64,000 nucleotides of DNA from Parafrankia elaeagni (lineage in GTDB: Bacteria; Actinomycetota; Actinomycetes; Frankiales; Frankiaceae): contig NZ_KB893728.1 of NCBI RefSeq assembly GCF_000374165.1, positions 124,001 through 188,000 on the forward strand, written 5' to 3'. A program made the position numbers and the translations under genes. Under the pieces are notes generated by a model. The model was not told the origin of the DNA and searched no databases. It saw nothing but the letters and a program-made list of their open reading frames with translations. Positions within the stretch are counted from its first letter, which is position 1; each line of letters begins with the position of its first letter. This document shows, piece after piece, positions 12,601 through 22,575 of the stretch.

Positions 12601-15600
12601 GCGGGGAGACGGGTGGCGAGCGGAGCGGCCCGGTGCTGAGGGCGTGGTGGTCGTGGGCGCCGGCGCTGTTCGGCGGGGGTGAGGTGGAGCAGCTCGCCCG
12701 TCGCTGGGTGGACGCGCTGACCGACCTCGCCGCGTTGGCTGCGCGGGCACCCACGGGTCCCGGCCAGCCGGGTGGACCGCGCCCGGGGCTGCCGGCCGGC
12801 GGGTACCTCCCGCTCGACTTCCCCCTGGTGCCGCTGAGCCAGGCCGAGGTGGACGAGCTGGCGGACCGGGTGCCGGGCCTGGTCGACGTCCTGCCGCTGG
12901 CGCCTCTGCAGGAGGGCCTGCTCTTCCACGCCCTGTACGACGATGACGGCGGGCGGGACACCGCCGGGCCGGGCACGTCCGACGTCTACACCCTCCAGCT
13001 GGCGCTGGACCTCGCCGGAGCCGTCGACCCGGGCCGCCTGCGCCGGGCGCTGGAAAGCGTGGTGGCCCGGCACCCGGCCCTGCGCGCGGCCTTCCTGACC
13101 GGGCTCGACAGCACGGGTGAACGCCCTGACACCGCGTCCCACGGCCCCGGGCCCCGGGCGGTCCAGGTGATCGCCGGCGCGGTCACCCTGCCCTGGCGGG
13201 AGTTCGACCTGGCGGGCCTGCCCGCCGCTGAACGCGAGGCCCAGGCCGAGCGGATCGCCCGGGCGCAACGGGCCGAGCGGTTCGACCTCTCCCGCCCGCC
13301 GCTGCTGCGGGCGGCACTGCTCCGACTCGGCGCCGCACCGATGCCCGACTCCGACCCTGGACCCGTGGGCGCGGAAACCCGATCAGCGGAACCCGGATCA
13401 GGCGACGACGGGGAAGCCCGGGGGGATCGGCTACGGCTCGTCCTCACCCACCACCACATCCTGCTCGACGGATGGTCGTTGCCGCTGCTGCTCGAGGACC
13501 TGCTCCGCGCCTACGCGGGAACCGGGTGGGAGACGCCCGCCAGGCACCACCGGGACTACGTGGCCTGGCGCGCCGGCCGGGACCGTGAAGCGGCGCGGCG
13601 CGCCTGGGAACAGGCACTCGCCGGGATCACCGGGCCGACCCTGCTCGCCGCGGCGGCCGCCCCGGCCGGGACCGCGACCGCCCCGGCCGGGACCGCGGCA
13701 GCGCCGGGTGTGCTGCCTGGGCAGGTCCACCTCGACGTCCCGCCGGGGCTCGCCCTGCGGCTGCGGACCTGGTCGCGGGCCCAGGGCCGCACCCTCGGCA
13801 CCCTTGTCCAGGGGGCGTGGGCGCTGGTGCTGGCGCGCGTGACGGGCCGCTCGGACGTCGTGTTCGGCACAACGGTCTCGGGACGCCCCGCCGAGCTCGA
13901 CGGTGTCGAGTCCATGATCGGCCTGTTCGTCAACACGGTGCCGGTGCGAGTGCGGACGTCCGCCGCGGACACCCCCGCGCAGCTGCTGGGCCGGCTTCAG
14001 GAGGAACAGGTACGCCTCCTCGACCACCATCATCTGGAACTGTCGGAGATCCTGCGGCTGACCGGTGCGCCGCAGCTGTTCGACACCCTGGTCGTCGTCG
14101 AGAACTATCCGCTGGGGGAGGCGACGGACCGCGCCCGCACAGCCGCCGGGCTGCGCGTCACCGACCTCCTGATCCGTGACGCCACGCACTATCCGCTGAC
14201 CGTGGTCGCGTTCGCGCACGGCGGTGCGCTGCGGCTCCGACTGGACCACACCCTCCCTCTCGTCGACCGGGCCACGGCGACGGTGCTGGGCGAGCGGCTG
14301 CTGGCGGTGCTCGCGGCGATCGTCGACGGCCCGGACCTCCCACTGGCCGGCATCGACGCGCTCGCCCCCGCCGAACGCCGCCGGATCCTCGGCGACTGGA
14401 ACCGGCCCGGCACCGACGGCGGGCCCGGTCCGGGGACGCTTGCCGACCGGCTGGCGCGGGGGCCACGGCTGCCCGGCGGCGCGGTGCCGGCGAACGTGCC
14501 GGAGCTGTTCGCGGCCCGGCTCCGCACGGCACCCGACGCGGTGGCGCTGCGCGACGGCGGCACCGTGCACACCTACGCCGAGGTGGACCGGTGGGCCGCC
14601 AGCCTCACCGACCGGCTCACGGCGGCGGGCGTGCGGCCCGGCGACCGGGTCGGCCTCCTGCTCGAGCGCGGTCCCGCGATGGTCGTGGCGATGCTCGCCG
14701 TGCTGCGGGCCGGCGCCGCCTACGTGCCGGTGGACGGACGGCTGCCGGTCGGACGCCAGCGCGTGCTCCTGACCGTGACCGGCGTGCGGGTACTGCTGGT
14801 CGACGGCACCACCGACGCCGGGCCTCTCACCGGTCTCGCCGTCCCCCTGCCCGTCCCGACGACCGTCTCCGGCGGCGACGGTGCCTGTGCCGGCGACGAG
14901 GTCCGCGGCGGCGAGGTCCGCGGCGGCGAGCTGCCCGGGATCGGGCTCGACAGCGCCGCCTACGTGATGTTCACGTCGGGATCGACCGGTGTGCCCAAGG
15001 GAGTGGAGATCACCCACCGCGGGGTGCTCAGCCTCGCCCTCGACCAGCGGTGGGTGCTCGGGCCCGGCGAGCGGGTGCTGGTGCACTCGCCCTACGGCTT
15101 CGACCCGTCCACCTACGAGGTGTGGATGCCGCTGCTCGGCGGCGGCCAGCTGGTCTTCGGGCCACCCGGCGAGCCCGACGTCGACGCGCTGGCCACCGTC
15201 ATCCGCGAGCACGGGGTGACCTCCGCGCTGCTGACCGCCGGGCTGTTCCGCATCGTCGCCGAGGAGGACCCGCTCGCGCTCGCCGGGGTGCGTGAGGTGC
15301 TGACCGGCGGCGACGTGGTCTCCGCGGCGTCCGTGCGGCGGGTCCTGGAGCACTGCCCCGACACGGTCGTCACGGACATCTACGGGCCGACCGAGATCAC
15401 CCTGTTCGCCACCCAGTATCCGCTGCGGGCCGGGGACGACGTCCCGGCGAGCGTGCCGATCGGCCGCGCCCGCCAGGGGATGCGCGCCTACGTGCTCGAC
15501 GACGCGCTGCGACCGGTGCCGCCGGGAACCGTCGGTGACCTGTACATCGCCGGTGACGCGCTGGCCCGCGGCTACGTGGCGGCCCCCGGCCTGACGGCCA

Positions 15601-18600
15601 CCCGTTTCGTCGCGGACCCCTTCGCCGGCCTTCTCGGGGACCTCGGCGCCACCGGCGGCGATCGCATGTACCGGACCGGTGACCTGGCACGCTGGACGTC
15701 CGAAGGCACGCTGGCGTTCGCCGGCCGCGCCGACGAGCAGATCAAGATCCGGGGGTACCGGATCGAGCCCGGTGAGGTCGAGGCCGCGCTCGCCGCCCAT
15801 CCGGACGTGACCGACGCGCTGGTCGCCCCGCTGGTCGGCCCGGCCGGTGCCACCGCGCTCGCCGGCTACCTCGTCGCCGCGCCGGGCCGGGCACCGGACA
15901 TCACCGCCGTCCTGGACACCGCGGCCGCGACGCTGCCCGCCTACATGGTGCCGGCGGCACTCGCCGTGCTGGAACGCCTGCCGATCACCGCGAACCACAA
16001 GGTCGACCGGGCCGCACTGCCGAGCGCCGACCTGACATGGCTCAGCCCGGGTGACACCGTCCAGAACCTGACTCCCAGCCTCGCCCGTGACGTCCCGCCG
16101 CCGCCCGCGGACGCTGGTGCTGGTGCTGGTGCTGGTGCTGGTGCGGGTGCGGGGACGGGGACGGGGGCAGTGGCGCAGGAGCTGCTGTGCGGACTGTTCG
16201 CCGAGGTCCTGGGGCGCCCGGCGGTCGGCGCCGCCGAGAGCTTCTTCGCTCTCGGCGGCGACAGCGTCCTGTCGATCCAGCTGGTGAGCCGGGCCCGGCG
16301 GGCCGGGCTGCTGTTCAGCGCCCGTGACGTGTTCGAGCGCCGCACCCCGGCCGGGCTCGCCGCCGTCGCCCGCCCGGCCGCCGGAAACGGGTCGGCGGGC
16401 GGAAGCGGGCCGGCCGCCGGAAGCGGGCCGGCGGGCGGAGCGCCGCGGGTGGATGACGCGACCGGCGATGTTCCGCTCACCCCCGTCATGCACTGGCTGC
16501 GGGAGCTGGTCCGTGACCGACCCGGCGGCCCGGCCGGCGGCACCGACGCCGGTCGGCTCGCCGGCTTCGCCCAGTCCGTGCTGCTGAGGGTCCCCGCCGG
16601 TCTGGGGGAGAAGCGACTCGCCCGCGCGGTGCGCACCCTGGTCGACCACCACGACATGCTGCGGGCCCGGCTGATCCAGAACGCCGAGTGGCACCTGCAC
16701 ATCCCCGCCCGCGGCAGCACTGCGAGCGTGGATGCGGACGCGAGCGCGGGTGCGGACGCGAGCGCGGGTGCGGGTGCCGGCGAGGAGCTGGCGCCGGTCA
16801 GCCGCGTGGACGTCACGGGTCAGTCGCCCGTCGAGGCCACGGACACGGTCCGGGCGTGGCTCGCCACCGCCATCGCGGACCTGTCACCCCTGACCGGCCG
16901 GATGCTGCGGGTGGTCTGGTTCGACGCGGGAGACGCCGCCGGCCTGCTGCTCGTGGTCGTCCACCATCTGGCTGTCGACGGGGTGTCGTGGCGGATCCTG
17001 CTGCCGGATCTCCACGAGGCCTGGGAGCTCGACACCGCCGGCCCCGGCGCCCGGAGCCTCGCCCCGGTCGGCTGTTCCTTTCGGGCCTGGGCCCGGCAGC
17101 TGGTGGCCCGCGCGACCACCCCCGAGGTACTCGCCGAACTGCCGTACTGGTGGGGGGTGCTCTCCGGCGGCGTTCCGCCGGTGGCCGGCCGGCCGGACCC
17201 GCTTCGTGACACGTGGGCGTCGGCGGGCCGGTACGCGGTGTCGCTCCCGACGGAGGTGTCGCGGTCGTTGCTGGTGGAGGTGGCGCCGCGACTGCGCTGC
17301 GGGATGGAGGAGCTGCTGCTGGGGGCGTTGGCGGTCGCGCTGGACGGGTGGGGCACCGCCGGTCCGGGTGCCGCCGCCGGTCCGGGTGCCGCTGCTGCTC
17401 CGGAGGTTGACGCTGGTCCACGGGCCGCTGACGGCTCGGGCGGGGTGCTGGTGGAGGTGGAGCGGCACGGGCGCGACGAGGGGGTGGATCTGTCGCGGAC
17501 GGCGGGGTGGTTCACGGCGGTGTTTCCGGTGCTGGTCGAGGTCGGTGGTGTGGATGTGGTGGGTGCGGTGCGCCGGGTCCGGGAGGTGCTGCGGGGGGTT
17601 CCGGGTGACGGATCGGGCTATGGCCTGTTGCGGTATGTGAACGGGCAGTCGGCCGCGGTGCTGGCCGGTGCCGGTGCTGGTGCGGGGGTGGGGTTCAACT
17701 ATCTGGGCCGGCGTGATGTGGGTTCGGGTATGGGCCCGGGCGCGGACGGATGGTCGGTGGCCGGCGATGTGGATCTTTCGGGTGTGGGTGGCGGTGGTCT
17801 GCCGTTGGCGCATGCCGTCGAGATCGGTGCGCTGGTGGTGGAGGATGCCGCGGAGAACGGTCCGGTGCTGACGGCGTCGTGGTCGTGGGCACCGTCGCTG
17901 GCCGGCGCGGACGAGATCCGCGACCTCGCCGACCGCTGGGTCCGCGCGCTCACCGACCTCGCGGGCCTGGCCCCGCGCGACGACGACCCCGTCCCGGCGG
18001 ACGAGGCCGAGTCTGGTCCGGCCGATCCGTGCCGCGGCGTCCCGCTGGTGGCGCTCACGGCGGCGGGGCTCGCGGACCTGCGAGCCAGGGTGCCGGGCCT
18101 GGCCGACGTTCTGCCGCTGGCACCGCTGCAGGAGGGCCTGCTCTTCCACGCACTGTACGGAGCCGGGAACGGTGACCTGCCCGCCGGCGATCACGCCGGG
18201 ACGTCCCACGTCGATCCGTACACGGCCCAGCTGGTGGTGGACCTCGCCGTGCCGGTGGACCCGGGCCGGCTGCGCGGCGCCTTCGAGGCCGTCCTGGCCC
18301 GGCATCCGGCGCTGCGGGCGGCGTTCCTGACCGGGGTACCCGGCGTCACCGGTGACCGGGACGGCTCGCGCTGGGCCGTGCAGGCCATCGCCGGGACGGT
18401 GGAGCTGCCCTGGCGGGAGGTCGACCTCGCCGGCCGGCCGGAGCCGGAGCGCGACGCCGCCCGGATCGCGGCCGCGGAGCGGTCAGCCGGTTTCGACCTC
18501 GCCCGCCCACCACTGATGCGGGTGGCGCTGCTGCACCTCCCGGCGGGCAGTGCACCGGCGGGCAGTGCACCGGCGGGCAGCACCGGGGCGGGCAGTGCCG

Positions 18601-21600
18601 GGGCGGTCCGGGCGCGGGTGGTGCTCACCCACCATCACATTCTGCTCGACGGCTGGTCGATGCCGCTGCTCGTCCGGGACCTGCTCGCCGCGTACGAGAG
18701 CGGCGGCCGGCTGGCGCCACCGGCCGCCTCCTACCGCGACCACCTGGTGTGGCTGGCCGGCCGGGACCGGGCCGCGGCACGCGCGGCGTGGGCCGCCGAG
18801 CTCACCGGGCTCGCCGAGCCCTGCCTGGTCGCGCCGGGCGCGCCCGAGATCGCCCCGGTCGCGCCCGCCCACCACGAGATCGAGCTGCCCGCGGAGCTCG
18901 GCGACGCGATGCGCCGTTTCGCCCGCGACCACGACCTGACCCTCAACACCGTGGTGCAGGGAGCCTGGGCACTGCTGCTGGCCCGCCTGACCGGACGCCC
19001 GGACGTCGTGTTCGGGGCGACGGTGTCGGGACGTCCCGCCGAACTCGACGGGGTCGAGTCGGTGATCGGGCTGTTCATCAACACCGTGCCGGTGCGGGTC
19101 CGGGTCGACCCCGCGGAGCCGGCGGCCAGCCTGCTGAGCGGTCTCCAGCAGGCCCAGGCCCGGCTCCTCGACCACCAGCATCTCGGCCTCGGCGAGATCA
19201 CCCGGCTCGCGGGACTGCCGCGGCTGTTCGACACGCTCGTCGTCTTCGAGAACTACCCGCTGGACGAGGCGCCGGCCGACCCGCGCCTGGTCGCCGTCAC
19301 CGGGCACGACGCCACCCACTACCCGCTCACCCTCGTCGTGCTGCCGGCGCGCCGCCCGCGGCTGCGGCTCGGGTACCGGCCCGACGCCGTCGGTGCCGAC
19401 CTGGCCGAGGCGATCGGCCGCTGGCTGACCCGCCTGCTGACCGACCTGACCGACCTGACCGACCTGACGGATCTGACGGACCTGACGGGCGTCCCGCGAC
19501 ACGGTGGCGCACCCGGCCGGCTGACCGGGTCGTTCGACCTGCTCGACGAGAAGGAGCGCCACCAGGTGCTCGTCGAGTGGAACGACACCGCGGTCACACT
19601 GCCCTCGGTCACCCTGACGGAACTGCTCGACGCCCAGATCGCGCGGACCCCGGACGCGGAGGCCGTCGTGTTCGAGGGCACCCGGCTGCGCTACGCCGAG
19701 CTCGACGCCAGGGTCACGGCCGTCGCGGCCTACCTGCGGGCCCGCGGAGTGGGTCCGGAACACCGGGTGGCCGTGGTCGTCCCGCGCTCGGACGGGCTGG
19801 TGGTCGCCGTGCTCGCCGTGCTGCGGGCGGGTGCCGCCTATGTCCCGGTCGACCCCGGGTACCCCGCGGAACGGGTCGCCACGATCCTGCTGGACGCGGC
19901 GCCCACCTGGATCCTCACCTCGGCGCAGCTGCGCGCCGCCGAGGCTTCCGGCGCCGGTGACCCCACCGGGGTCTCCGGCGCGGCGGCGGGCGGCGGGCCG
20001 TGCCGGCTCGACCCGCGGCACCCGGCCTATCTGATCTACACCTCGGGGTCGACCGGCGAGCCGAAGGCGGTCACGACCAGCCACGAGGCGATCGCCAACC
20101 GGCTGCGCTGGATGCAGTCCACCTACCCGCTCGGCCCGGGCGACCGGGTGCTGCACAAGACCCCGGTCACCTTCGACGTGTCGGTGTGGGAGCTGTTCTG
20201 GCCGCTGATCGCCGGAGCCACCGTGGTCGTCGCCCGGCCGGACGGGCACCGGGATCCCGGCTACCTGGCCGACCTCATCGCCACCGAGCGGATCGACACC
20301 GCCCACTTCGTTCCGTCGATGCTCGAGGTGTATCTGGACGAGATCGCGCGGCCCGGCCGGGACCGCACCGCGGCGGCCCCGCGCCGGGTGCTGTGCAGCG
20401 GCGAGGCACTGCCGGGCGAGCTGGTCCGCCGCTTCCACGAGGTGCTCGGCGACCCGTCCGCCGGCGGTCCCGGCGGTTTCGGCCGGACCGAGCTGCACAA
20501 CCTGTACGGGCCGACCGAGGCGGCCGTCGACGTCACCGCGTGGCCGTGCCCGCCCGGGCCTGCGGGGCCTGCGGGGCCTGCGGGGACGGTGCCGATCGGC
20601 CGGCCGGTGTGGAACACCCGCCTCCACATCCTGGACGCGGCACTGCGGCCGGTGCCGCCGGGCGTGCCCGGCGAGCTGTACCTGGCCGGGACGCAGCTCG
20701 CCCGCGGTTACCACGGCCAGCCGGAGGTCACCGCGGCCCGGTTCGTCGCCGCGCCGTTCGGCCCGCCAGGGTGCCGCATGTACCGCACCGGTGACCGGGC
20801 CCGCTGGCGCGCCGACGGCGCGGTCGAGTTCCTCGGCCGCGTCGACGACCAGCTGAAGATCCGCGGGGTCCGGGTCGAACCCGCCGAGATCGAGCACGTG
20901 CTCGCCGCCCATCCGGGCGTGGCCCGGGCAGCCGTCGCCGCCCAGCCGGGCCCCGGGGGCACGCGCCTCGTCGCCTGCGTGGTGCCCGTGCCGGACGCAC
21001 CGGCCGACGCGGGCGGCCTGCGCGCACACGTGGCCCGGGCGCTGCCCGAGCACTGCGTGCCCTCGGTCGTCGTCATGGTCGACGACCTGCCGCGGACAGC
21101 CAACGGCAAGCTCGACCGCCGGGCTCTGGCGGCCCTTGCCGCCGCGGGTCCGGCGGCGCATCGGCCGGAGCTGCTGGTGGCGCCCGAACCGTCGCCGGCC
21201 ACGCCCGCAGCGGCGTCTCCCCGGGCGCGGGCGCTGGCCGTCCTGTTCGCCCAGGTCCTGGGTCTGCCCGAGGTTCGACCGGAGGACGGGTTCTTCGACC
21301 TGGGCGGGCACTCGCTGCTCGCGATGCGCCTGGTCGGGCGGATTCGGGACGAGCTCGGCCTGGTGACCGGTATCCGCGACCTGCTCGCGGCGCCCAGTCC
21401 GACCGCGCTCGCGCAGCGGCTCGCCGACCAGCACCCGGAGCCGGACCCGGATTCGAAGCCGGACCCGGACCGGAGGCTGGAGGGGGCGTTCGATCCGGTC
21501 CTGCCCCTACGGGCCGGTGACGGGACCCCGCCGCTGTTCTGCGTCCACCCCTCGTCCGGGCTGAGCTGGGCCTATACCGGGCTGCTACCCGGTCTGGACG

Positions 21601-22271
21601 GTCGCCAGCCCGTCTACGGCCTGCAGGCGCCCGCGCTAGCAGGTCTCGGCACACCGTCCGGACCCGCCGGACCCGCCGGACCGGGAGCCTCCGTCGGCGA
21701 GCTGGCCCGGCGCCATCTCACGGCCCTGCGCACGGTGCGCCCGGAGGGCCCGTACCGACTGCTCGGCTGGTCCTTCGGCGGGGTCGTCGCGTACGAGATG
21801 GCGGTCCGGCTGCAGCAGGCGGGCGAGCAGGTCGAGCTCCTCGTCCTGCTGGACGCCTACCCGCCGGCCGGCGGGACCGCCGCCGAAACCGGACCGACCG
21901 CCGGAGCCGGTCGGGAGGTGCCGGAGGAACTGCGGGAGCACGCCGCGCTGGCCCGCCTCGACGAGGCGGCGCTCGACCGGCTCGCGGCAGTGTCCGCGGA
22001 GCACGAGCGGGCGCTGGCCGGCTTCGCCCCGGGGCGGTTCGACGGGGAGCTGGTGCTGTTCACCGCCGGGCAGGACCGGGGCCCCGGCGTGACGGGGACC
22101 GCGGCGTGGGCGGGGCACGTCACCGGCCGTGTCGTCGAGCACCCGCTGCCCTGTACCCATCACGAGATGCTCCGGCCGGAGCCGGCTGCCGCGATCAGCG
22201 CGGTGCTCGCCGAGCTGCTGGCCGCGGCCGACGCGGCCGACCCGGCCGACCCGGCCGACGCGGGTCACTGA
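1..22271 (+). CDS. Giant nonribosomal peptide synthetase, 5' end outside window
   Basis: Multimodular NRPS that assembles a peptide by the thiotemplate mechanism in the cytoplasm. The reading frame is open to the left edge and the first residues are the end of an adenylation (A) domain, so the GTG at 21 is not the true start. About 7,420 residues are visible. Domain order is (A1 tail)-T1-C1-A2-T2-C2-A3-T3-C3-A4-T4-E1-C4-A5-T5-E2-C5-A6-T6-TE. Carrier motifs are LGGDS in T1, T4 and T5, and LGGHS in T2, T3 and T6. Condensation motifs are HHVLLDGW (C1), HHIAADGW (C2), HHIAADGY (C3) and HHILLDGW (C4, C5). Both epimerase domains have HHLAVDG. The thioesterase has GWSFGG. The TGA stop is 48 bp before mbtH, which supports co-transcription. 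Linkers are rich in short in-frame tandem repeats. The product is not identified; an adjacent hydroxymandelate synthase/oxidase suggests hydroxyphenylglycine among the residues. Confidence 0.97.
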   Translation, partial: LAASPQVARAVVTAVADPSGHRRLVAHVVPAAAGSGLDVPGLRAQVAARVPEHMVPALFVAVPAFPLTPSGKIDRAALPAPSAAAGGGGPDRSGDGEESGTAEPSDPGRAGDPHIPRPRTPVERHLAEIFTELLGLARFDLRESFFVLGGDSILAIRLVSRAVEAGVEITLQQVFQHPSVVELAAVATVSPSAGPGETAGDVPVASVASVASVDVLSDAVPDRVPDRVSDAASDVVPDAGERPAGRRGPDDFPLVVVEAADVAALEAAHPRLVDVLPLSPAQQGVVFQTRYERAAPGTYLMQFRLVIEGDLDAGRLRWALGRVLRRHPNLRVAVAELASGRAVQVVVDGARPTWETEDLRALPAAEQDERLARLARTERTTAFDPSRPPLMRVLLARVGERRHCLLFTHHHVLLDGWSMPLLLAELFTLHDDADAPLEPVPPFTDYLRWLERQDRDAAREAWRTALAGLDGPTRLGAGGPGGLRRTEMIEAYLPAPATEALSDEVRRRGLTLNTAVRGAWALVLGALTGRDDVVFESPVAGRPAALRGSDSMIGMFLHTQPVRIRTRPDESVADLLTGIQREQAGLVEHTHLGLAEIQRLAGHGALADTMVVFQNFPIDPAAFAEIGGLRVTDATSTGSTHYALRISVTPGDRLQVVVGCRADAVDPAEADRILARFLAVLTAFAAGLDRPVGELDLLLPDERAQFTTLPAPALPPAPAPLPDPAPASEPEPETVAELVAATIRRYPDLIAVECGEEALTYRELDARAGTLAARLRAHGAGPERVVAVAVPRSVDLVVGLCAVLRTGAAYLPVDPDYPQARIAAMLGQSEASAIITTTAVGPTLPARDLPRLLVDVEPRPTDADGPGAPGAPGAPGAPSVPGGPARADHPAYVIFTSGSTGRPKGVVVPHRGVVSYLRYLAETVPLRPGTAVLNLASVSFDPSVRDIFGPLSTGGRVVLVAPDAARDPAALVTALHRHRVDVLLSVVPAMLTALCAAARAVAPPARPGLQVIMTCGEALTGTHLEPVPVLGPARVVNQYGPTETTMSALYHPVDSAGAADRVPIGRPVPGVRAQVLDRWLRPAPSGVVGELYLAGTGVTRGYLGAPAATAERFVADPYGPAGTRLYRTGDLAARRADGTLEFHGRADDQVKIRGYRVEPGEVEAALAALPEVGAAAVVVHRAGAADARLIAYATPAATSHATPATETGHATVMEPAGLRRALAATLPAHLVPALVMVVDALPRTPNGKVDRARLPEPDLTAPSGGASAATARERALCALFADVLGLPSVAADAGFFALGGHSLLATALVGRVRRELGVDLELRAVFEAPTPRELAALLDDRLPAPGPGRPALVASARPEHLPLSAAQRRLWFLRRLDGGRPTYHLPAVVEIDGPLDVGALRAALADVLARHEVLRTVYADAADDPAGAPTQRILPVTSPLLTQALDVLPDTGPEEFLSRPFDLARDLPVRAAVRALGPERHLLAWVVHHIAADGWSIAALVRDLAGAYTARAGGTRPRWAPLPVQYADYALWQEDLLRPGGPAETRLAGYWRAQLADLPAEIELPADRPRGRGTVGEPSGSGGGGDVRLRIDAALRADLTALAAAHGGTVFMVLQAALAGLLTRLGAGTDIPLGTAVAGRSEPELRDLVGCFVNTLVLRNDTGGDPTFAELLRRVRETDLAAHAHQELPFDRVVELLNPPRAAGRHPLFQTMITYDNAPGTQFDLPGLTVRPQAPGPRSARMDLIVAFWDADRITSGAGDAEAAGTAGEGGGPGVIEGRIEFDTALFDQESVQSLADRLLRLLRAAVAAPATRLGDLDIFAPGERRALLDGPPLAADMESAAGTESAASDVAAPGELLPALVARCARRTPNAPAVLHGDRVVSYARLWAQAEDLAHRLATLGAGPETIVAVVLPRSPELLTSLLAVLRSGAAYLPVDPETPPERMRRMLADAAPVCLVTTAGCAPEIRHGLAATVVLLDVRGADGSIAGTDGDPPARADEDVRADVRADVRAARDLRELPVPDPRHPAYVIYTSGTTGEPKGVVVTHGALANLLAAMSALVPLGAGDRMTALATVAFDMAVPELYLPLIHGAAVVMVDRDVARDPAELVALTARTGVTVIHATPSTWAALLTRGTPAPDVRILVGAEALPDRTAAGLRTLAAAVPPVQLYGPTETTVWSVAGPVGERGAALGTVLPGNRAYVLDAALRPVPPGAPGELYLGGVQLARGYLGRAGLTASRFVADPFAAETADTGDRMYRTGDRVRRGRDGRLEYLGRLDRQVKIRGHRVEPGEIEAVLAAAPGVGEAAVTVRGDDRGSGSGHLVAFVTLPDSPPAADPTADPTADPTPEPATEPTTTTTTISTAAARIRAHAAMRLPGYMVPSAVVVLDALPRTSRGKLDRAALAAIDIPAADGRRAGPAQGRAPATERERALAAAFADVLGLAGTRAPLGVDEGFFDLGGHSVLAVALVNRVRAELGVDLPVRAVFDAPTVAGLAGLIDAAVGDGQPGPAGQRPADPARPPLRRLDPAERGLGQQGPAEQDAAVPLSPVQRRLWFVHQLEQGRAPAYHLPVVLRLRGRLDVAALRAAVADVCARHDVLRTSYPDVDGEPRQRVAPPDDSWPGLGVARVDEAGLPGALRDAIAAPFDLAEAAPVRAQLFSLTAADHVLLLVVHHIAADGYSMGPLAVDLATAYTARHAGRHPGLAAPSVRYTDYTAWHRALLGAEDDPDSLAGRDLVYWRARLDGLPQRIALPTDRPLPHRPSGRGDALRVDVPAPVHTALTELCAARGATVFMALQAALAALFTRLGAGTDIPIGTVVAGRTDAALDGLVGCFVNTVVLRTDTGGDVSFAALLDRVRAADLADLAHQETPFDRVVAMLGAGPTGPAPRGPMRGGDLGHPLVQVILASQPDLDGSTLALPGLSCEPLPGPAGGARVELSFAVTERRGADGTPAGIHIKADFATDLYDRTSVAALAARLVRLLTAAVDQPARPISALEIVGPQERDALLALGTGRGMDAGTGTGRGTGTGRGTDAGGFGPGALPQWPASDPLASDPLASVPAAFAAQVASRPEAPAVHADGGALSYADLAARVERLADHLVAAGVRRGDRVAVLTGRVPAAIVAFLAVLRAGGAFVPLDPRHPQARIRRVADRAGVSALVTDGAGEPGALVPADRRILVDTLGGVVGRSDGAPSGSAQGLGGGSARAVVGPDDLAYVMFTSGSTGEPKGVGVTHRGVLGLVADPRWSAGPPVRMLAHTSFGFDGTILEVLVPLLTGGDVVLAGDTVPDVAELARLIRAHEVTCLLLIAGLFRVVAEEDPRILATVREVLAGGDVVPAAAVRRVLEHCPGLLVTDVYGPTEATVFATAAPLDSPAALDAAGHGVPIGRPRADARVYVLDAALRLVPAGVVGELYISGGGLARGYVGAPGATATAFVADPFATRAGTRMYRTGDLVRWNSAGQLEFVGRDDHQVKIRGFRVELGEVEAALAALPGVADAAVIAVDGPAGTRSLAGHLVAAPGREPDLAAARASLAGTLPAHLVPASLTVLDRLPLTETHKLDRAALARLTPAATAPRPTGAGAGAGDDAASAGEPRSAPVTAVRTEPATGAASRQEADSPTSRLARIFAEVLGLPAVGPAESFFTLGGDSILSIQLVSRARRAGLVLSARDVFEHPTAEALAAVAVTTTDPGTAPAGAADPPGSRTLAAEGGWSGERAGPVPLTPIVHWLRELTRSEGAVGPRGPRRTGDPADEFQQSMLLRVPAGLGEHRIRGAVRALVEHHDALRLRLTRAAGGRVWALRVDEPGDRAPSGVGAIAGADIGQVRRVDVAGLASASDLADEVRRQAARVVGELDPERGRMLRVVWFDAGEAAGLLLVVIHHLAVDGVSWRILLPDLYEAWETLGEEGAEVRLAPVGVPLRAWARSLAERAHDPVLLDELPHWHAVLSAGAAGAAGAAGAAGAVRDAGKRAGPGTGGPGTEGPGAVLRQGARALDPVRDTRGSAGRLEVSVPAAVSRSLLVEVAPWLGCGVEELLLGALAVALDGWGAAGPEPGPKSGPKSGAGPASGTGGVLVDVERHGRDGAVDLSRTVGWFTAVVPVLVEVGGVGVVGAVRRVVEVLRRVPGDGAGFGLLRYVNGQSGAVLAAAGGGAGVGFNYLGRRDVGVGSGVGGWSVADGVDLSGVGGGGLALAHAVEVAALVVEGSGETGGERSGPVLRAWWSWAPALFGGGEVEQLARRWVDALTDLAALAARAPTGPGQPGGPRPGLPAGGYLPLDFPLVPLSQAEVDELADRVPGLVDVLPLAPLQEGLLFHALYDDDGGRDTAGPGTSDVYTLQLALDLAGAVDPGRLRRALESVVARHPALRAAFLTGLDSTGERPDTASHGPGPRAVQVIAGAVTLPWREFDLAGLPAAEREAQAERIARAQRAERFDLSRPPLLRAALLRLGAAPMPDSDPGPVGAETRSAEPGSGDDGEARGDRLRLVLTHHHILLDGWSLPLLLEDLLRAYAGTGWETPARHHRDYVAWRAGRDREAARRAWEQALAGITGPTLLAAAAAPAGTATAPAGTAAAPGVLPGQVHLDVPPGLALRLRTWSRAQGRTLGTLVQGAWALVLARVTGRSDVVFGTTVSGRPAELDGVESMIGLFVNTVPVRVRTSAADTPAQLLGRLQEEQVRLLDHHHLELSEILRLTGAPQLFDTLVVVENYPLGEATDRARTAAGLRVTDLLIRDATHYPLTVVAFAHGGALRLRLDHTLPLVDRATATVLGERLLAVLAAIVDGPDLPLAGIDALAPAERRRILGDWNRPGTDGGPGPGTLADRLARGPRLPGGAVPANVPELFAARLRTAPDAVALRDGGTVHTYAEVDRWAASLTDRLTAAGVRPGDRVGLLLERGPAMVVAMLAVLRAGAAYVPVDGRLPVGRQRVLLTVTGVRVLLVDGTTDAGPLTGLAVPLPVPTTVSGGDGACAGDEVRGGEVRGGELPGIGLDSAAYVMFTSGSTGVPKGVEITHRGVLSLALDQRWVLGPGERVLVHSPYGFDPSTYEVWMPLLGGGQLVFGPPGEPDVDALATVIREHGVTSALLTAGLFRIVAEEDPLALAGVREVLTGGDVVSAASVRRVLEHCPDTVVTDIYGPTEITLFATQYPLRAGDDVPASVPIGRARQGMRAYVLDDALRPVPPGTVGDLYIAGDALARGYVAAPGLTATRFVADPFAGLLGDLGATGGDRMYRTGDLARWTSEGTLAFAGRADEQIKIRGYRIEPGEVEAALAAHPDVTDALVAPLVGPAGATALAGYLVAAPGRAPDITAVLDTAAATLPAYMVPAALAVLERLPITANHKVDRAALPSADLTWLSPGDTVQNLTPSLARDVPPPPADAGAGAGAGAGAGAGTGTGAVAQELLCGLFAEVLGRPAVGAAESFFALGGDSVLSIQLVSRARRAGLLFSARDVFERRTPAGLAAVARPAAGNGSAGGSGPAAGSGPAGGAPRVDDATGDVPLTPVMHWLRELVRDRPGGPAGGTDAGRLAGFAQSVLLRVPAGLGEKRLARAVRTLVDHHDMLRARLIQNAEWHLHIPARGSTASVDADASAGADASAGAGAGEELAPVSRVDVTGQSPVEATDTVRAWLATAIADLSPLTGRMLRVVWFDAGDAAGLLLVVVHHLAVDGVSWRILLPDLHEAWELDTAGPGARSLAPVGCSFRAWARQLVARATTPEVLAELPYWWGVLSGGVPPVAGRPDPLRDTWASAGRYAVSLPTEVSRSLLVEVAPRLRCGMEELLLGALAVALDGWGTAGPGAAAGPGAAAAPEVDAGPRAADGSGGVLVEVERHGRDEGVDLSRTAGWFTAVFPVLVEVGGVDVVGAVRRVREVLRGVPGDGSGYGLLRYVNGQSAAVLAGAGAGAGVGFNYLGRRDVGSGMGPGADGWSVAGDVDLSGVGGGGLPLAHAVEIGALVVEDAAENGPVLTASWSWAPSLAGADEIRDLADRWVRALTDLAGLAPRDDDPVPADEAESGPADPCRGVPLVALTAAGLADLRARVPGLADVLPLAPLQEGLLFHALYGAGNGDLPAGDHAGTSHVDPYTAQLVVDLAVPVDPGRLRGAFEAVLARHPALRAAFLTGVPGVTGDRDGSRWAVQAIAGTVELPWREVDLAGRPEPERDAARIAAAERSAGFDLARPPLMRVALLHLPAGSAPAGSAPAGSTGAGSAGAVRARVVLTHHHILLDGWSMPLLVRDLLAAYESGGRLAPPAASYRDHLVWLAGRDRAAARAAWAAELTGLAEPCLVAPGAPEIAPVAPAHHEIELPAELGDAMRRFARDHDLTLNTVVQGAWALLLARLTGRPDVVFGATVSGRPAELDGVESVIGLFINTVPVRVRVDPAEPAASLLSGLQQAQARLLDHQHLGLGEITRLAGLPRLFDTLVVFENYPLDEAPADPRLVAVTGHDATHYPLTLVVLPARRPRLRLGYRPDAVGADLAEAIGRWLTRLLTDLTDLTDLTDLTDLTGVPRHGGAPGRLTGSFDLLDEKERHQVLVEWNDTAVTLPSVTLTELLDAQIARTPDAEAVVFEGTRLRYAELDARVTAVAAYLRARGVGPEHRVAVVVPRSDGLVVAVLAVLRAGAAYVPVDPGYPAERVATILLDAAPTWILTSAQLRAAEASGAGDPTGVSGAAAGGGPCRLDPRHPAYLIYTSGSTGEPKAVTTSHEAIANRLRWMQSTYPLGPGDRVLHKTPVTFDVSVWELFWPLIAGATVVVARPDGHRDPGYLADLIATERIDTAHFVPSMLEVYLDEIARPGRDRTAAAPRRVLCSGEALPGELVRRFHEVLGDPSAGGPGGFGRTELHNLYGPTEAAVDVTAWPCPPGPAGPAGPAGTVPIGRPVWNTRLHILDAALRPVPPGVPGELYLAGTQLARGYHGQPEVTAARFVAAPFGPPGCRMYRTGDRARWRADGAVEFLGRVDDQLKIRGVRVEPAEIEHVLAAHPGVARAAVAAQPGPGGTRLVACVVPVPDAPADAGGLRAHVARALPEHCVPSVVVMVDDLPRTANGKLDRRALAALAAAGPAAHRPELLVAPEPSPATPAAASPRARALAVLFAQVLGLPEVRPEDGFFDLGGHSLLAMRLVGRIRDELGLVTGIRDLLAAPSPTALAQRLADQHPEPDPDSKPDPDRRLEGAFDPVLPLRAGDGTPPLFCVHPSSGLSWAYTGLLPGLDGRQPVYGLQAPALAGLGTPSGPAGPAGPGASVGELARRHLTALRTVRPEGPYRLLGWSFGGVVAYEMAVRLQQAGEQVELLVLLDAYPPAGGTAAETGPTAGAGREVPEELREHAALARLDEAALDRLAAVSAEHERALAGFAPGRFDGELVLFTAGQDRGPGVTGTAAWAGHVTGRVVEHPLPCTHHEMLRPEPAAAISAVLAELLAAADAADPADPADAGH
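611..637 (+). repeat. 9-bp tandem repeat in T1-C1 linker
   Basis: Three perfect copies of ggtggcgtc encode VAS repeats. [10 protein letters not shown] repeat follows immediately. They lie between the T1 carrier and the C1 condensation domain. Confidence 0.9.
780..4030 (+). other. NRPS module 2: C1-A2-T2
   Basis: C1 starts with [11 protein letters not shown] and has the catalytic HHVLLDGW near 1227-1250. Both match the D-accepting C4 and C5 more closely than C2 and C3. A2 has [11 protein letters not shown] near 2684-2716 and QYGPTETT near 3115. Reading the specificity positions by eye gives D-P-R-S-M-C-Q-M-S, which I cannot assign to a substrate. T2 has LGGHSLL near 3893. Confidence 0.8.
2601..2636 (+). 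repeat. 9-bp tandem repeat inside A2
   Basis: Four copies of ggtgcgcca (last copy one mismatch) encode [12 protein letters not shown]. They sit in a variable loop of the A2 adenylation domain just before FTSGSTG. Confidence 0.9.
4080..7500 (+). other. NRPS module 3: C2-A3-T3
   Basis: C2 is an ordinary L-accepting condensation domain ([20 protein letters not shown] near 4465). A3 has [11 protein letters not shown] near 6097. Its specificity residues read approximately D-M-P-H-L-G-L-V-W. This shares five positions with each of the published hydroxyphenylglycine, glycine and ornithine codes. The H-L-G-L core would suit hydroxyphenylglycine, which fits the adjacent hydroxymandelate enzyme, but the assignment is weak. 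T3 has LGGHS near 7376. Confidence 0.78.
7005..7040 (+). repeat. 12-bp tandem repeat near end of A3
   Basis: Three perfect copies of gcggacccgacc encode ADPT repeats, followed by a run of threonine codons, in the C-terminal subdomain of A3. Confidence 0.9.
11838..11873 (+). repeat. 9-bp tandem repeat inside E1
   Basis: Four copies of ggtgccgcc (the last with one change) encode GAAGAAGAAGAA within the E1 domain. Confidence 0.9.
11985..12600 (+). repeat. E1 segment paralogous to E2, with GTG/GGG-rich codon use
   Basis: This stretch of the first epimerase domain matches the second one (about 17215-17860) at nucleotide level over long runs, for example gtggggttcaactacctggg here against the same run with one change there. 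Valine is mostly GTG, glycine often GGG and leucine TTG appears. The flanking NRPS sequence prefers GTC, GCC and GGC. The pattern suggests a shared recent origin or gene conversion between the two domains. Confidence 0.7.
16113..16142 (+). repeat. 6-bp tandem repeat in A5-T5 linker
   Basis: Five perfect copies of gctggt encode alternating Ala-Gly between A5 and T5. Confidence 0.9.
17215..17860 (+). repeat. E2 segment paralogous to E1, with GTG/GGG-rich codon use
   Basis: Partner of the E1 segment at about 11985-12600. It has the same shift to GTG, GGG and TTG codons and long identical runs such as gtgaacgggcagtcg and gtggatctttc. The shift starts and stops inside the epimerase domain rather than at the domain edges. 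Confidence 0.7.
18542..18571 (+). repeat. 15-bp tandem repeat inside C5
   Basis: Two perfect copies of ggcgggcagtgcacc, followed by degenerate copies, encode AGSAP repeats shortly before the catalytic HHILLDGW of C5. Confidence 0.85.
19443..19487 (+). repeat. 9-bp tandem repeat in C5-A6 linker
   Basis: Five copies of gacctgacc or one-base variants encode DLT repeats at the end of C5. Confidence 0.9.
20559..20585 (+). repeat. 9-bp tandem repeat inside A6
   Basis: Three perfect copies of cctgcgggg encode GPA repeats in a loop of A6 after the YGPTEA motif. Confidence 0.9.
21480..22271 (+). other. NRPS terminal thioesterase domain
   Basis: Alpha/beta-hydrolase thioesterase that releases the finished chain by hydrolysis or cyclisation. 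It begins near [17 protein letters not shown]. The nucleophile serine lies in GWSFGG near 21765, an aspartate in LLDAYPP near 21849 and the catalytic histidine in CTHHEML near 22154. The end carries a DPADPADAG tail encoded by short repeats. A terminal TE means this is the last module of the assembly line. Confidence 0.9.
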
Positions 22272-22319
22272 AACCGGATTCCGCTCACGCGGGTCCTCCG
22301 ACGGCGAAGGAGCCGACCG

Positions 22320-22535
22320 ATGACGACCAATCCGTTCGACGACGAGAACGCCGAGTTCCTGGTTCTGGTCAACGACGAGAATCAGCACTCGCTGTGGCCG
22401 GTGTTCGCCGACGTCCCGGCCGGCTGGACCTCGGTGCACGGCCCGGCCGGCCGGGCCGAGTGCCTCGACTACATCGAGACGCACTGGACGGACCTGCGCC
22501 CGCGCAGTCTCGTCCAGCAGATGTCCGCCGGCTGA
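22320..22535 (+). CDS. MbtH-like NRPS accessory protein
   Basis: Small chaperone-like partner that binds NRPS adenylation domains and is often needed for their solubility or activity. It has 71 residues, the usual family length. The signature is well kept: [15 protein letters not shown], then VPAGW, and [18 protein letters not shown] in the second half. ATG is preceded by AAGGAG seven bases upstream. It lies 48 bp after the NRPS stop and 40 bp before the hydroxymandelate gene on the same strand, the common layout in glycopeptide-like and lipopeptide clusters. Confidence 0.96.
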   Translation: MTTNPFDDENAEFLVLVNDENQHSLWPVFADVPAGWTSVHGPAGRAECLDYIETHWTDLRPRSLVQQMSAG

Positions 22536-22575
22536 GCTGTCCGCCCACCAGACGTCGATCCCGGAGGGGCGGTCC

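Larger units (their letters stand above)
7630..12760 (+). other. NRPS module 4: C3-A4-T4-E1, D-residue
   Basis: C3 is L-accepting ([20 protein letters not shown] near 8018). A4 has [11 protein letters not shown] near 9652. Its specificity positions read about D-G-L-L-L-G-V-V-F, which resembles branched aliphatic codes such as that for isoleucine; this is low confidence. T4 has LGGDS near 10931. E1 has HHLAVDG near 11630 and a GFNYLGR motif near 12450, so this residue should be delivered as a mixture enriched in the D form. Confidence 0.78.
12780..17990 (+). other. NRPS module 5: C4-A5-T5-E2, D-residue
   Basis: C4 ([25 protein letters not shown] near 13449) is a D-accepting domain placed directly after E1. 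A5 has [11 protein letters not shown] near 14970. Its specificity positions read about D-P-Y-L-L-G-I-L-F, with no confident substrate. T5 has LGGDS near 16251. E2 has HHLAVDG near 16965. A4-T4-E1 and A5-T5-E2 are close paralogues, with shared phrases such as GLFR[VI]VAEEDP and [13 protein letters not shown], so one module probably arose by duplication of the other. Confidence 0.78.
18030..21440 (+). other. NRPS module 6: C5-A6-T6, predicted serine
   Basis: C5 is D-accepting ([25 protein letters not shown] near 18632) and follows E2. A6 has [11 protein letters not shown] near 20038. Its specificity positions read D-V-W-H-L-S-L-V-D, one conservative change (I to V) from the established L-serine code. 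This is the only A domain in the window with a confident substrate. T6 has LGGHSLL near 21301. Confidence 0.85.
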
